Below are positions 28,439 through 38,900 of a stretch of 64,000 nucleotides of DNA, piece by piece. Source of the stretch: Salinispira pacifica (GTDB lineage Bacteria > Spirochaetota > Spirochaetia > DSM-27196 > Salinispiraceae); the NCBI RefSeq assembly GCF_000507245.1, contig NC_023035.1, positions 819,001 through 883,000 of the forward strand. Direction: 5' to 3'. The notes under the pieces are model-generated. The model searched no databases. It had not been told where the DNA came from and saw only the letters and a list, made by a program, of their open reading frames with translations. The translations under genes were made by a program, and so were the position numbers. How positions within the stretch are numbered: position 1 is the first letter of the stretch; each line of letters begins with the position of its first letter.

Positions 28439-29323
28439 ATGAATGAGCGGAAACTTGACAAAGAAACATTAAAACGTCTCTTTGTATTTCAAAAAAATGA
28501 GGTTACCGAGCATCGGATCTACTCCCGGCTTGCCAAGTCGGAAAAAGACCCGGAAAACCGGAAGGTGCTGGAACATATTGCATCTCAAGAAAAGAAACAC
28601 GCCGATATTTTGGCGAAATACACCGGAAAAAACCCCAGGCCCATGGGGTTCAGACTGTTTTTCTACACCTTTATCGCCCGCACCATGGGCCTCACATTCG
28701 GTGTGAAACTGATGGAAAAGCGCGAGGAAGCCGCCGAAGAGGCGTACCGGGAGATCGCCCACCTGGTGCCCGAGGCTGAACAGATTGCATCTGAAGAGGA
28801 TGAGCATGAAAACCAGCTGGTGAATATGCTGAACGAGGAGCGGCTGGATTACATGGGATCCATTGTGCTGGGACTGAACGATGCGCTGGTTGAACTCACC
28901 GGCGCACTTGCGGGGCTGACCTTTGCCCTTCAGAATACCAGCCTCACTGCAGCCGCCGGATTAATTACCGGAATCGCCGCCAGCATGTCCATGGCAGCCA
29001 GCGAGTATCTGAGTACCACTGCAGATGAAGAGGCAAAGTCCAAGGCGGTGAAATCGGCGGTGTACACCGGGATTGCCTATATTCTCACGGTTATCCTGCT
29101 GATTCTTCCGTATCTGCTTCTCCAGAACGGGATTCTTGCTCTTGCAGTGACTTTGACCATCGCAGTAGCCATAATCTTTTTCTTTAATTATTATATCTCC
29201 ATTGCAAAAGATCTGAATTTCTCCCGCCGATTCTGGGAAATGGCGTTGTTGAGTCTGGGAGTGGCCGCAATCAGTTTCGGAGTGGGCTTTGTGGTTCGCC
29301 AGGTGTTCGGCATAGATGTATAA
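28439..29323 (+). CDS. Ferritin-like/VIT1 (CCC1) family iron transporter fusion
   Basis: A 294-residue protein. The N-terminal ~135 residues form a ferritin-like (rubrerythrin/MbfA-type) helical bundle with Glu and His ligands (FQKNEVTEHRIYSRLA, ASQEKKHADILAKY, ASEEDEHENQL). The C-terminal half is the VIT1/CCC1 membrane domain with DALVELTGALAGLTFAL and ASMSMAASEYLSTTADEEAKS and five predicted helices. Known relatives (MbfA) export iron and reduce oxidative stress. The ATG has an AAGGAG site. A TetR regulator follows within 40 bases, a likely partner. Confidence 0.92.
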   Translation: MNERKLDKETLKRLFVFQKNEVTEHRIYSRLAKSEKDPENRKVLEHIASQEKKHADILAKYTGKNPRPMGFRLFFYTFIARTMGLTFGVKLMEKREEAAEEAYREIAHLVPEAEQIASEEDEHENQLVNMLNEERLDYMGSIVLGLNDALVELTGALAGLTFALQNTSLTAAAGLITGIAASMSMAASEYLSTTADEEAKSKAVKSAVYTGIAYILTVILLILPYLLLQNGILALAVTLTIAVAIIFFFNYYISIAKDLNFSRRFWEMALLSLGVAAISFGVGFVVRQVFGIDV

Positions 29324-29363
29324 AACACATCCCAGCATAAAATGTCCCACAGGATGATGGCAG

Positions 29364-29939
29364 ATGAGAGCCGATAAAGCCCGTAATAAAGAGCAGATTA
29401 TTCAAACCGCTGTAAGCATGATCACCCCCTGGAATTTTGAGGCGGTATCTCTGGATGAGATTGCCAGGGAATCGGGGGTCACCAGGGCTACGGTGTATAA
29501 TCACTTTTCCTCCAAGCTGGAATTAATCAAAGAGATAACCATGCCCTCAATGGACTATATTACCAGTGAGCTGAAAGCGGGGCTGGATGAGGCTGAGGTG
29601 ACCCTCCACGGGCTGTTCGCCATTCTGTTTCGAACCTATGAACTGCATCATCAGGGGTTGGAACTTGCCTCCTGCAAGGGGCTGAATGACGACCCCGACG
29701 TGCTGGCCTCATACGGGGAGTTTATCGGGTACTTTTGGCGCTATATGGAGAGGGCCAGGCCGGAGGGATATCCTCTGGGGAAAGAGGAGTCGGGAAGGCT
29801 GATCTCCCGGATATATCTTCCTGTATTAAATCATATCCATGATGAGAAGAACGGCATCTCCCCGGGGGAAGATCCCCGGCAGGTCCGCCTTGACCGGTTT
29901 TCCCGGATACTCAGCGGTGCTCTGGGGATTTGCGGATAA
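29364..29939 (+). CDS. TetR/AcrR family transcriptional regulator
   Basis: A 191-residue regulator with the N-terminal helix-turn-helix (AVSLDEIARESGVTRATVYNHFSSKLELIKEI, residues about 27-58). The ligand domain is less conserved. It starts 40 bases after the ferritin-VIT1 gene and could regulate it or itself; no operator palindrome was confirmed. The ligand is unknown. Confidence 0.9.
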   Translation: MRADKARNKEQIIQTAVSMITPWNFEAVSLDEIARESGVTRATVYNHFSSKLELIKEITMPSMDYITSELKAGLDEAEVTLHGLFAILFRTYELHHQGLELASCKGLNDDPDVLASYGEFIGYFWRYMERARPEGYPLGKEESGRLISRIYLPVLNHIHDEKNGISPGEDPRQVRLDRFSRILSGALGICG

Positions 29940-30045
29940 ATCCGTGATTCCGGGGGAGGGCAGGCGCTCGCCCCCTCCCCGCGGGCGAGGAGGCCGGGGC
30001 CGGGCTGCATCCGAATTCGGCCGGGCACCTGGCAGCGGCGCACAC

Positions 30046-32601
30046 TTAAATAAAGAGGTTCACCCCGGCGCTGCTTGCGGCTTCCAGATAGCTTGCCACT
30101 CCGCCGATTTCCACGCCGTCGATCAGCTCTTCGGCCTTTACGCCCATCACATCCATGGACATCTGGCATGCAACCATGCGCACACCGTTCTCCCGGGCCT
30201 GATCGATCATGGTTTCCAGACTGTCGATGTTCAGCTTCTTCATTCGTCTGCGCATCATGCCTGCACCCATGCCTGCCATGTTCATTTTGCTCAACCCCAG
30301 CTTTTTACTGCCCCGGGGGAGCATGAGGGAGAACATTTTCCCCATGAAGTCTTTTTTGACGCCCCGGGTCTTCCGGCTCTTTTTGATGACGCTTAATCCC
30401 CAGAAGGTGAAAAAGAGGGTAACTTTTTTTCCGGCGCTGGCTGCACCGTTGGCGATCACGAAGTTGGCCAGGGCCTGATCCAGACTGTCGGAGAATACCA
30501 CCATGGTGCTTTCATTGCCCGCGTTGCTTCCTGATCTGCCTGCAGTGCCGTTTTGCGCTGCACTGTCCCGGGCGGCGGCTTTCCGGACTTCCGCCACGAT
30601 ATTGGCTCCGTCCTGCTCAAGACTCACCAGGGTGTTGCCGGTCATATTGCACCAGCTTTTCACATCCTTGTAGAAGCCCGGATCGGTGGCGGTCTCCCGG
30701 ATTATCTGCCCCTCTGAGGCACTGTCCACGCTTTTTTTCAGGGCCATAATCGGGCCGGGACATTGAAGTCCCCGGGCATCGATTTCCATTTTCTTGATAC
30801 CTGCCGCCGAAGCCATGACAGAATCCGATACCGGTGCAGAGCCCGGCTGTGCACTCTTCCGGTCCGGATCCACCTGATAGATGTTGTCATCCTTCCAGAT
30901 GGTGTCATTTTCAAATATGTCCTCGTTGCTCTGTTTCTGGGCGGCATATTCGTAGGTCTTGTACCCTCCGGAAAGGTTGAATACATCTTCAAATCCATTC
31001 TGTCGGAGAATCCGTTCCGCCTGATATGCCCGCAGTCCCACTCCACAGAACACGATAATGGTTTTGTTCCGGTCAAGTTCACCCAGACGGCTTCGCACTT
31101 CATACACCGGTATGTTCACCGCTCCGTCTATGCTTCCCAGCTGATATTCCTCGGGGGTGCGCACATCCACCAGCTGCATTTCATCAGGGTTGCAGCCTGC
31201 GGCCACCTCGTTCCAGTGGATGTGCCGGCTTCTGCCGGTGAGAATGTTTTCCGCCACGAACCCCGCAATGTTCACCGGATCTTTCGCCGAAGAGTAGGGG
31301 GGCGCATAGGCGTGCTCAAGTTCCATGAGATCCTGGACGCTACCTTCCTGTCGGATTACCGCGGCTATCATATCGATCCGCTTATCAACCCCTTCGTACC
31401 CGATAATCTGGGCCCCAAGAACCCGGCCTTCATCCTTGGAGAAGAGGGTTTTAATGGTTACCGGCATGGCGTTGGGATAGTAGCCTGCGTGGCTTGATCC
31501 GTGGGTGATGATGGAGTGATAGGGTATGCGGTGCTTGTTCAGTGTCTTTTCGCTGGCTCCGGTGGATGCTACGGTGATGTCGAACACCTTGGCGATGGCC
31601 GTGGAAATGGAACCCCGGTACTCTTTTTGATTTCCGAACACAATATTATCTGCGCAAATCCGCCCCTGCTTGTTGGCAGGACCTGCCAGATAGGTGATGG
31701 TGGGCTGTTTGGTGATGGGATTGATGAATTCTATGGCATCGCCCACCGCATAGATATCTTTTTCCGAAGTTTCCAGGTGGGAGTTAACCTTAATGCCTCC
31801 GGTTTCCCCGGTTTCAATTCCGCAATCCCGTGCCAGACGGCTTTCGGGCCGGACGCCGATGGAGAGGATCACCATATCGGTTTCGATGGTTCTGCCGCTC
31901 TGAAGGGTTATGATGATCCGCTCCTGACCGTCTGCTCCCTTCTGTCTGCTGAAATTGCTGACTCCGTCCTGAAGATAGAATTCCACATCCTTGGTTTTCA
32001 GATGCTGATGAACCTGGGCGGCCATCTCATAGTCCACCACATTCATCACCTGCTGGGCCATTTCCACGATGGTGACATAGAGTCCTTTTTCGTGCAGGTT
32101 CTCCGCCATTTCCAGACCGATAAATCCGGCACCCACGATCACCGCTTTACGGGGATTGTGTTCCTCAACGAAGGTTTTAATGGCGTCGGTTTCCGGCACA
32201 GAACGAAGGGTGAAAATACCTTCGGACTGGATGCCCGGAATGGGAGGCTTCACCGGTTCCGCACCGGGAGAGAGCACCAGCTTGTCGTAGCTCTCCCGGT
32301 ATTCTTCCCCTGTTTCCAGATTTTTTACGCTGATATGCTTCGATTCCGGGTCTATGGATGTTACTTCGCTGCGGATTCGTACATCAATATTCAGATTTTC
32401 CCTGAAGCTTTCGGGAGTTTGAACAAAGAGTCGATCCCGGTCCTGAATCACATCGCCGATGTAGTATGGCAGACCGCAGTTTGCGTAACTGATGTACCCG
32501 CCCCGTTCGAAAATAACGATCTCTGCATCTTCCTGAATTCTCCGCAGCCGTGCTGCTGTGGTTGCGCCGCCGGCCACGCCACCGATAATTAGTACTTTCA
32601 T
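30046..32601 (-). CDS. CoA-disulfide reductase-like flavoprotein fused to rhodanese, TusA and DsrE domains
   Basis: About 851 residues from ATG 32601 (site AGGAG, spacing 5), preferred over an earlier ATG. The FAD/NAD(P) reductase (about 1-440) has GGVAGGATTAARLRR and the redox Cys42 (YANCGLPYY) of CoA-disulfide reductases. Rhodanese spans about 460-550, with catalytic Cys near 518 in IVFCGVGLRAYQAE. TusA/SirA spans about 605-680, with its Cys in DARGLQCPGPIMALKK. The DsrE-like domain runs from about 698 to the end (VVFSDSLDQALANFVIANGAAS). The domain set implies handling of persulfide/polysulfide sulfur with NAD(P)H. A strong promoter precedes it. Confidence 0.93.
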   Translation of the reverse strand: MKVLIIGGVAGGATTAARLRRIQEDAEIVIFERGGYISYANCGLPYYIGDVIQDRDRLFVQTPESFRENLNIDVRIRSEVTSIDPESKHISVKNLETGEEYRESYDKLVLSPGAEPVKPPIPGIQSEGIFTLRSVPETDAIKTFVEEHNPRKAVIVGAGFIGLEMAENLHEKGLYVTIVEMAQQVMNVVDYEMAAQVHQHLKTKDVEFYLQDGVSNFSRQKGADGQERIIITLQSGRTIETDMVILSIGVRPESRLARDCGIETGETGGIKVNSHLETSEKDIYAVGDAIEFINPITKQPTITYLAGPANKQGRICADNIVFGNQKEYRGSISTAIAKVFDITVASTGASEKTLNKHRIPYHSIITHGSSHAGYYPNAMPVTIKTLFSKDEGRVLGAQIIGYEGVDKRIDMIAAVIRQEGSVQDLMELEHAYAPPYSSAKDPVNIAGFVAENILTGRSRHIHWNEVAAGCNPDEMQLVDVRTPEEYQLGSIDGAVNIPVYEVRSRLGELDRNKTIIVFCGVGLRAYQAERILRQNGFEDVFNLSGGYKTYEYAAQKQSNEDIFENDTIWKDDNIYQVDPDRKSAQPGSAPVSDSVMASAAGIKKMEIDARGLQCPGPIMALKKSVDSASEGQIIRETATDPGFYKDVKSWCNMTGNTLVSLEQDGANIVAEVRKAAARDSAAQNGTAGRSGSNAGNESTMVVFSDSLDQALANFVIANGAASAGKKVTLFFTFWGLSVIKKSRKTRGVKKDFMGKMFSLMLPRGSKKLGLSKMNMAGMGAGMMRRRMKKLNIDSLETMIDQARENGVRMVACQMSMDVMGVKAEELIDGVEIGGVASYLEAASSAGVNLFI

Positions 32602-32645
32602 ATATGCTCCTAAATACATATGCGGAAAAACTGATATTAGTGGTA

Positions 32646-32674
32646 ATTGTAGGGGGGCGGTGGAATTGTGTCAA
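32646..32674 (-). promoter_or_regulatory. Promoter for the sulfur-redox fusion gene
   Basis: On the minus strand a perfect TTGACA (32674-32669), a 17-base spacer ending in a C-run, then TACAAT (32651-32646). An AT-alternating stretch lies immediately upstream. Confidence 0.75.
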
Positions 32675-32675
32675 C

Positions 32676-32698
32676 AATATATATAAATATATATATAA
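32676..32698. repeat. AT dinucleotide-rich tract
   Basis: Alternating AT sequence broken by single AAA steps lies between the chemoreceptor stop and the sulfur-redox promoter. It could be an UP-like element or weak terminator region. Confidence 0.5.
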
Positions 32699-32700
32699 AA

Positions 32701-34374
32701 TTATATCGAAAATACTTCCACAAGTTCGGATAGTCTGCGGCTCAGGGAGTTGAGTTCATCGGCAGCGGCTGAAAGCTCCTCGGCGCTTGCGGTGTTACTC
32801 TGGGTTACCGCAGATATCTGGTCAATCCCGTCAGTTATCTCGGAAATCTGTGAATCCTGATTCTGCAGTACTCGGCGAACCTCATCCAGTCTGCTGTGAA
32901 TATCTCCTGTGGACTGGGCGACTTTCACCAGCACGGAATTGCCGTTTTCGATCCCGGCCTTTACGCTGCCGGTCAATTCGTTATTCCTGGAGATCAGATC
33001 CCTGGTTTCAGCCACGGCGTCCGTGCTTCTGGCGGCCAGATTCCGCACTTCTTCGGCAACAACAGAAAATCCTTTTCCATATTTACCTGCCCGTGCGGCC
33101 TCCACGTTGGCATTGAGGGCAAGCAGGTTGATCTGGAACGAGATGTCGTCGATGGTTTTGGTGATACTTTGAATATCCGATGCCGATTGCTCCAGCTCCG
33201 CCATGTTCCGGATGAGCTCATTGTTCATTTGAGTGTTCTGTTCCACCAGCTGCCGGGCGTCCCGGGAAGCTTCGGCAACCTTGTCGGCGCTGCGGGTGTT
33301 CTCACGGGACCGGGTGCGGATCTCATTCAGGTTTGAGGAGATCTGTTCCAGGCTGGCCGCCTGCTCACTGGCGCCGCTGGCAACCGTCGATGCGGATTCT
33401 GAAAGTTCGCCGGCTGCAGAACGGCTGTTTTCCGTTGCATTGCGCACCTGATAAATGAGATCGCTAAGGCTGTCCCGTGTCTGGACGAGCGCACGGGCGA
33501 ACCTGTCATCCGGTCCCTCGGCTTGTATTTCCTGTTTCAACTGACCGTTTCCCATTTCCATCAGTAGCTGCATGCGATGGTCGAGCATTCTGCTGAGTTT
33601 GATGAAACTCGATCTGAGTTGACCGATTTCGTCACTCCGTGTGTTTTCAGCCTGAATCTCCGCCAGGGCTCCCCTGCCGAGAATTGCTGCGGTGTCGGTG
33701 ACCTCCTGTAGAGGATTGCTGATACCCCTTCTGATATACACAAGAACCAGCAGACTGTAGACCAGGATGAATCCCAGGATAATAAATTGACCGGTAATAA
33801 GCGATGCCACCTTCCGCTCATTTCCCTCCTGCATCAGTACCACCGCAGCATTCATATCCCCCAGCAATGAAACACTCAAAGAAGAAAGCGAGTTCAGAGC
33901 TGCAGTGTCCGGTAGTTCTGTGTTTTGAGATACCCGGGAAGGTTCCGAAGATCTGTTTTCCCGGCGGCTTTGAAGAACGCTGTCGGCTTCCTGCCGGTAG
34001 CGCTCCCATTTTTCTGTCCCTGCCTCCAGCGCACTGAGAATTTCCGGTGTGAGTGCCCCGGGAATACTGCGATAGCGTTCCATGCTCAGATCAAGGGGAA
34101 TTTGTCCGCCGTCACGAAGGGCGGTAAGGCTTGCATGAAAAACATTTCTGGTATTCCTGTGAGATTCCAGCCACTGATCTTCACCACTGATAAGGTAGTG
34201 AAACAGCTCTTTGGTCATTCTCTGTGTCAGCATTCTCTGACGGCCTGCCATGTTGATCAACACTCCATCGTCGGCCTGCTGACGGGTAATGCTCAGCGTA
34301 AGAATGACCGTGGCAAGGAAAAGCAGAATGTATCCTGATAAAATGGCGAAAAAGCGTGTGGAAAGACGCTGCAT
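32701..34374 (-). CDS. Methyl-accepting chemotaxis protein with PilJ-type sensor domain
   Basis: About 557 residues from ATG 34374 (AGGAGG, spacing 5). An N-terminal membrane helix ([13 protein letters not shown]) precedes a periplasmic PilJ/NarX-type four-helix domain with the signature [20 protein letters not shown] second helix (about 201-222) leads into HAMP ([15 protein letters not shown]), followed by the MCP signalling hairpin with [33 protein letters not shown]. The type-IV-pilus-chemotaxis domain family commonly senses small ions such as nitrate; the ligand is unknown here. It has its own promoter. Confidence 0.95.
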   Translation of the reverse strand: MQRLSTRFFAILSGYILLFLATVILTLSITRQQADDGVLINMAGRQRMLTQRMTKELFHYLISGEDQWLESHRNTRNVFHASLTALRDGGQIPLDLSMERYRSIPGALTPEILSALEAGTEKWERYRQEADSVLQSRRENRSSEPSRVSQNTELPDTAALNSLSSLSVSLLGDMNAAVVLMQEGNERKVASLITGQFIILGFILVYSLLVLVYIRRGISNPLQEVTDTAAILGRGALAEIQAENTRSDEIGQLRSSFIKLSRMLDHRMQLLMEMGNGQLKQEIQAEGPDDRFARALVQTRDSLSDLIYQVRNATENSRSAAGELSESASTVASGASEQAASLEQISSNLNEIRTRSRENTRSADKVAEASRDARQLVEQNTQMNNELIRNMAELEQSASDIQSITKTIDDISFQINLLALNANVEAARAGKYGKGFSVVAEEVRNLAARSTDAVAETRDLISRNNELTGSVKAGIENGNSVLVKVAQSTGDIHSRLDEVRRVLQNQDSQISEITDGIDQISAVTQSNTASAEELSAAADELNSLSRRLSELVEVFSI

Positions 34375-34394
34375 TCGGTCCTCCTGATGCACAT

Positions 34395-34423
34395 ATTGTA
34401 GTAAATCAGAGTATTGAGGTCAA
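34395..34423 (-). promoter_or_regulatory. Promoter for the PilJ-type chemoreceptor
   Basis: Minus strand TTGACC (34423-34418), a 17-base spacer, then TACAAT (34400-34395). The predicted start site lies about 14 bases before the ATG, which rules out the upstream in-frame ATG at 34392. Confidence 0.7.
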
Positions 34424-34553
34424 AAAAACGACTCCTGCAGCTGTGACGGTCCTTGTGCGGGTTCTGTGAGGGTGTGAAATGAGTGTGTGACGTGAGCGGC
34501 TGCTATGCCATGGGCACCGATCCCGGAGGGCCTTGCCCCAATCAGGGAGTGGT

Positions 34554-35786
34554 TTATTTCCGGCTGTAGAGAATATCCAGAATTTTGTTCCGCTTCTCAG
34601 GCAGAGCAGGCAGGTTCATGATGTAATCCACAATCCGGGACGTGCCGTTGGTGATCCCGGCCTTGCGTATGCGGGATATGGTGGAGTCGAAGAGTTCGGG
34701 ATGCTCAAGAATTTCGTTAATCTTTTCCATCATCAGCCTGGGCTTGGTGATGAACCACCCCAGCTGGTTGTTCACCACAAAATCCACGTTTCCCTGTTCC
34801 TGGCCGTAAAGCCGCTGGGTGAGGATCAGCGGTTTCTGAAGGAGCAGGGCTTCAAAAATCGTTGCGGGCCCCGCTTTGGTGACAATTACATCCGCCATGT
34901 TCATCAGCTCATACATGAAATTCACAAAACCGAAAACATGGATTGATGCCTGGGAATATTTTTCGGCAATTTCCTGTACCCGTTCGTACTGGCTGATATT
35001 CCGGCCGCATACAAAGACGATCTGGGTGTCCAGCCCCGCCCGGCTGATGGCCTCAAGGTATTTTTCTCCCCGGGGAAGGCCCTCGCCTCCGCCGGCCATG
35101 AGAATCAGCCGCTTATCACGGGAAAACCCGTATTCATCCCGGAGATTGAGGCGGGTTTCCCTGTCCAGGGGGCGGTTGAATTTTGAACTGAGAATGGGGG
35201 GAAGCTGGACCACCTCCCGTTTTCTGGGAAGAAGCATGGGGGGCATGCCCAGCCAGCGTATGGAGGTTCTGGCCTGCTTCTCCGCCCGCTGGGAAAAAAC
35301 GATCATGGGTGCAAACTGGCGGTAAAACCACAGGGGATGGCAGGAAAACGGATCCAGAACCACGGTGACCACCGGAATATCCAGCCGCCGGGTCTGCCTG
35401 AGTGCTCGGAACAGGGGCCTGGTAAGAAGAAAATGAAGGTTCACCACCCGGGTGATCCGGTGCTTTCTGATATATTTCCGTAAAAACGGTACCGAGAAAA
35501 AGTTCATCGCCTTGGTATGGAAGTTCATCACAAAAGGAATGTTGGAAACCTGGTAGATAATAGACCAGAGAAACGGCAGGGTGAGGGTGGAAAAGCGGTA
35601 ACCCCGCTCAACCAGGGTTCTCTGGATCTCGGAACCGTTGTCGGGAATGCCGTCGAAGAGGTGAATTTCCACTTCTTCCGGGGAATATCTGAATTCCAGT
35701 TCGTTGGCCAATGCCCGGGCTGCGGAAATATGCCCGCCTCCGGTGGATAAATACAGAAACAGGATCCGTTCTCTCGTCTCGTTCAT
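34554..35786 (-). CDS. MGDG-synthase/MurG-like glycosyltransferase (GT28)
   Basis: A 410-residue protein with an N-terminal MGDG_synth-type domain (FLYLSTGGGHISAARALANEL) and a C-terminal GT28 nucleotide-sugar-binding domain (LILMAGGGEGLPRGEKY, VIVTKAGPATIFEALLLQKPLI). Family members transfer a sugar from UDP-sugar to diacylglycerol or related lipids at the membrane. The acceptor is inferred, not shown. I found no ribosome-binding site; a TATAGT -10 hexamer is only nine bases upstream of the ATG, raising the chance of a leaderless transcript. Confidence 0.9.
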   Translation of the reverse strand: MNETRERILFLYLSTGGGHISAARALANELEFRYSPEEVEIHLFDGIPDNGSEIQRTLVERGYRFSTLTLPFLWSIIYQVSNIPFVMNFHTKAMNFFSVPFLRKYIRKHRITRVVNLHFLLTRPLFRALRQTRRLDIPVVTVVLDPFSCHPLWFYRQFAPMIVFSQRAEKQARTSIRWLGMPPMLLPRKREVVQLPPILSSKFNRPLDRETRLNLRDEYGFSRDKRLILMAGGGEGLPRGEKYLEAISRAGLDTQIVFVCGRNISQYERVQEIAEKYSQASIHVFGFVNFMYELMNMADVIVTKAGPATIFEALLLQKPLILTQRLYGQEQGNVDFVVNNQLGWFITKPRLMMEKINEILEHPELFDSTISRIRKAGITNGTSRIVDYIMNLPALPEKRNKILDILYSRK

Positions 35787-35880
35787 TGTAAAAGACTATA
35801 CCACAGCAGGGGGAGGCTGTCTTCATGAATCCGGAGCTTCTTTCCCCCTTGGCGGTTCTGTTCATGAACCTTTGTTCAAC

Positions 35881-35909
35881 TTGACCATTGAGTTTATCGT
35901 CATTAGTAT
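35881..35909 (+). promoter_or_regulatory. ileS: Promoter for ileS
   Basis: TTGACC (35881-35886), a 17-base spacer, then TAGTAT (35904-35909). The short leader (about 30 bases) leaves no room for a T-box. Confidence 0.6.
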
Positions 35910-35948
35910 GGTGTCTCTGACCAACCGTACCCTCGTAAGGAGTAAGTT

Positions 35949-38900
35949 TTGTATAAACCAGTAGATCCCAGAGTGAGTTTTCCCAAGATGGAAGAGGCCA
36001 TTCTCAAATTCTGGGAAGATAAGAGTATTTTCCAAAAATCAATAGATCAGCGAGAAGACGCGGAAGAATTTGTTTTTTATGACGGACCTCCATTTGCAAC
36101 GGGACTTCCTCATTTTGGTCATTTTGTCCCGGGAACCATCAAGGATATTATCCCCAGATATCAGGCCATGAACGGCAAAAAAGTTCATCGCAGATTCGGC
36201 TGGGACTGTCACGGGCTTCCCGTTGAATATGAAATGGAAAAAGAGCTGGGAATTTCCGGCAAAAGCCAGATTGAAGAGTACGGAGTTGCCGAATTCAACG
36301 AAGCCTGCCGGGGAATTGTTCTCCGCTACACCGGTGAGTGGGAGCAGACCGTAACCCGGATGGGACGCTGGGTGGATTTTGAAAATGACTACAAGACCAT
36401 GGATCCCGACTACATGGAATCCATCTGGTGGGTGTTCAAGCAGCTGTGGGAGAAGGGGCTCGTCTATGAAGGGGCGTACATTCTGCCCTACAGTCCCAAG
36501 CTTGCCACACCCCTGTCGAATTTCGAAGTGAATCTCGGCGGATATAAGGACGTACACGATCCTGCCATCACCATCAAATTTACCGTAACAGGTGATCAGA
36601 ACGGAAAGCTTCCCTTCAGCGGTAAGGGTGCTGCAGGAAACGGCAAGCTCTCCCTGCTGGCCTGGACGACAACTCCCTGGACCCTGCCTTCCAATCTCGG
36701 GCTTGCAGTGGGGGAAGATATTGACTACGTCCGTATTTCCGACGGCGATGAAGAGTTCATTCTTGCCGAAAGCAGGCTGTCCCATTACTACAAAGATGAA
36801 AACGATTACCGCATTCTCAACCGTCTGAAAGGCAAGGACCTGGAGGGCTGGCAGTATGAACCGGTATTTCCCTATTTCAAGGATCTTCACAATGAAGGCG
36901 GATTCCGGATCCACATGGGTGATTTTGTAACCACCCAGGACGGTACGGGAATTGTACACATTGCTCCGGGTTTCGGAGAAGACGATTACCGTGTTTTGAA
37001 ACACAGCGGACTGCCGGTGGTTGTGCCCATCGATGCAGAGTGTCAGTTCACCGATGAAATTCCCGAATACGCAGGGCTTTTTGTAAAAGACGCCGACCGG
37101 CCCATCATCAATGCCCTGAAGGAAAACGGGAAACTTGTGCGAAGGGAAAACTACCTTCACAGCTATCCCCATTGCTACCGAACCAAAGCGCCTCTCATTT
37201 ACCGGGCCATTTCCTCATGGTTTGTGGATATCGAAAAAATCAAGCAGATCATGCTGGATGCAAACGATGAAATCAACTGGATACCCGGACATCTGCAGAA
37301 GGGAAGGTTCGGAAAATGGCTGGAGAATGCCCGTGAATGGGCCATCAGCAGAAACCGTTTCTGGGGTAATCCTCTGCCGGTCTGGAAATGCGAAGAATGC
37401 GGTCATACAGAATGTGTGGGAAGCCGCCAGGAGTTGAAGGACAAATCCGGTGTGATGGTTGAAGATCTCCACAAGCATTATGTTGATGAGATCAGCTGGA
37501 GCTGTTCCTGCGGGAAGGGCGAGATGAAGCGGATTCCCGAAGTCCTGGACTGCTGGTTTGAATCAGGCGCCATGCCCTATGCCCAGAACCATTATCCCTT
37601 TGAAAACAAGGAATCCTTTGAAGCAAATTTCCCGGCGAATTTCATCGCCGAGGGTCTGGATCAGACCAGGGGGTGGTTCTACACTCTCACCGTTCTGGCC
37701 GCCGCCCTCTTCGAGAAGCCGGCGTTCAAGAATGTGGTGGTGAACGGACTGGTTCTGGCTGAAGACGGCAGGAAAATGTCCAAGAGCGAACGGAACTACT
37801 CCGATCCGGTGGAAATCATCGGGACATACGGGGCGGATGCTCTGCGTCTCTTCCTCATGGACTCTGCTGTGGTCCGGGCTGAGGATCTCAAGTACTCCGA
37901 CGACGGGGTGAAAGAGGTGCTCAAATCGGTAATAATTCCCCTGTGGAACGCCTACAGCTTCTTTGTCACCTATGCGAATATCGACGGCGTACAGCCCGAT
38001 GCCGCCCCGGAAAACCCCACCAATCCCCTGGACCGCTGGATTCTCTCTGCTATAGAAACCCTGGTGGAGGAAGTCCGGGCGAACCTGGACGCCTATGACC
38101 TTCAGCGTGCAGTGGATCCTGTTGTAAAATTCATCGACCAGTTGAACAACTGGTATATCCGCCGAAGCCGCCGAAGGTTCTGGCGGAGTGAAAACGACGA
38201 CGACAAGCTTGAGGCGTACTCAACCCTGTATGAGGTGCTGGTGAAGCTGGTGAAGGTGGCTGCACCCTTCGTTCCTTTTATCAGTGAGGAGATTTTCCAG
38301 AATCTGAAAACCGACGGCATGAGCGAATCGGTGCACCTCTGTGATTTCCCCCAGGTTAACAGCCGGCGCCGGGACAGTCTTCTTGAACACAAGATGGCCA
38401 TAACCCAGCAGGCTGTGAGCATGGGCCGTGCAATCCGCAGCCTTCATAACCTGAAGGTCCGGCAGCCTCTGAACGCCATCCATCTGGTTACCAAAAACCG
38501 GGATGAAAAAAACATTCTCATTGAAATGGAAGACATCATCCGGGAAGAACTGAATGTGAAGGAAGTGATCTTCCGGGACAACGAGGAAGATCTGGTGGAA
38601 TATTCCGCCAAGGCGAACTTCCGGGTTCTGGGAAAGGAACTGGGCAAGGATATGAAGGAAGCCGCCGGAAAAATCGCATCCCTCAGCCCCACCGAGATTC
38701 AGAGCATTCTGGACGGGAACACCCTGAGCATCGATATCAGCACCAGAAGCATCGACCTCACCGTGGATTCGATCATCGTTCAGCGGGAGGAGAAGGAAGG
38801 ACTGAAAGTTCTCAACGAAGGAAGCCTTACCGTTGCCCTGGACCCTGTGGTTACCGAAGAGTTGAAACAGGAAGGCCTGGTGCGGGACCTGGTCCGGGGA

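Noticed and set aside
35910-35948. T-box leader in front of ileS
   Set aside because: The leader is only about 30 bases long and shows no T-box or specifier-loop sequence.
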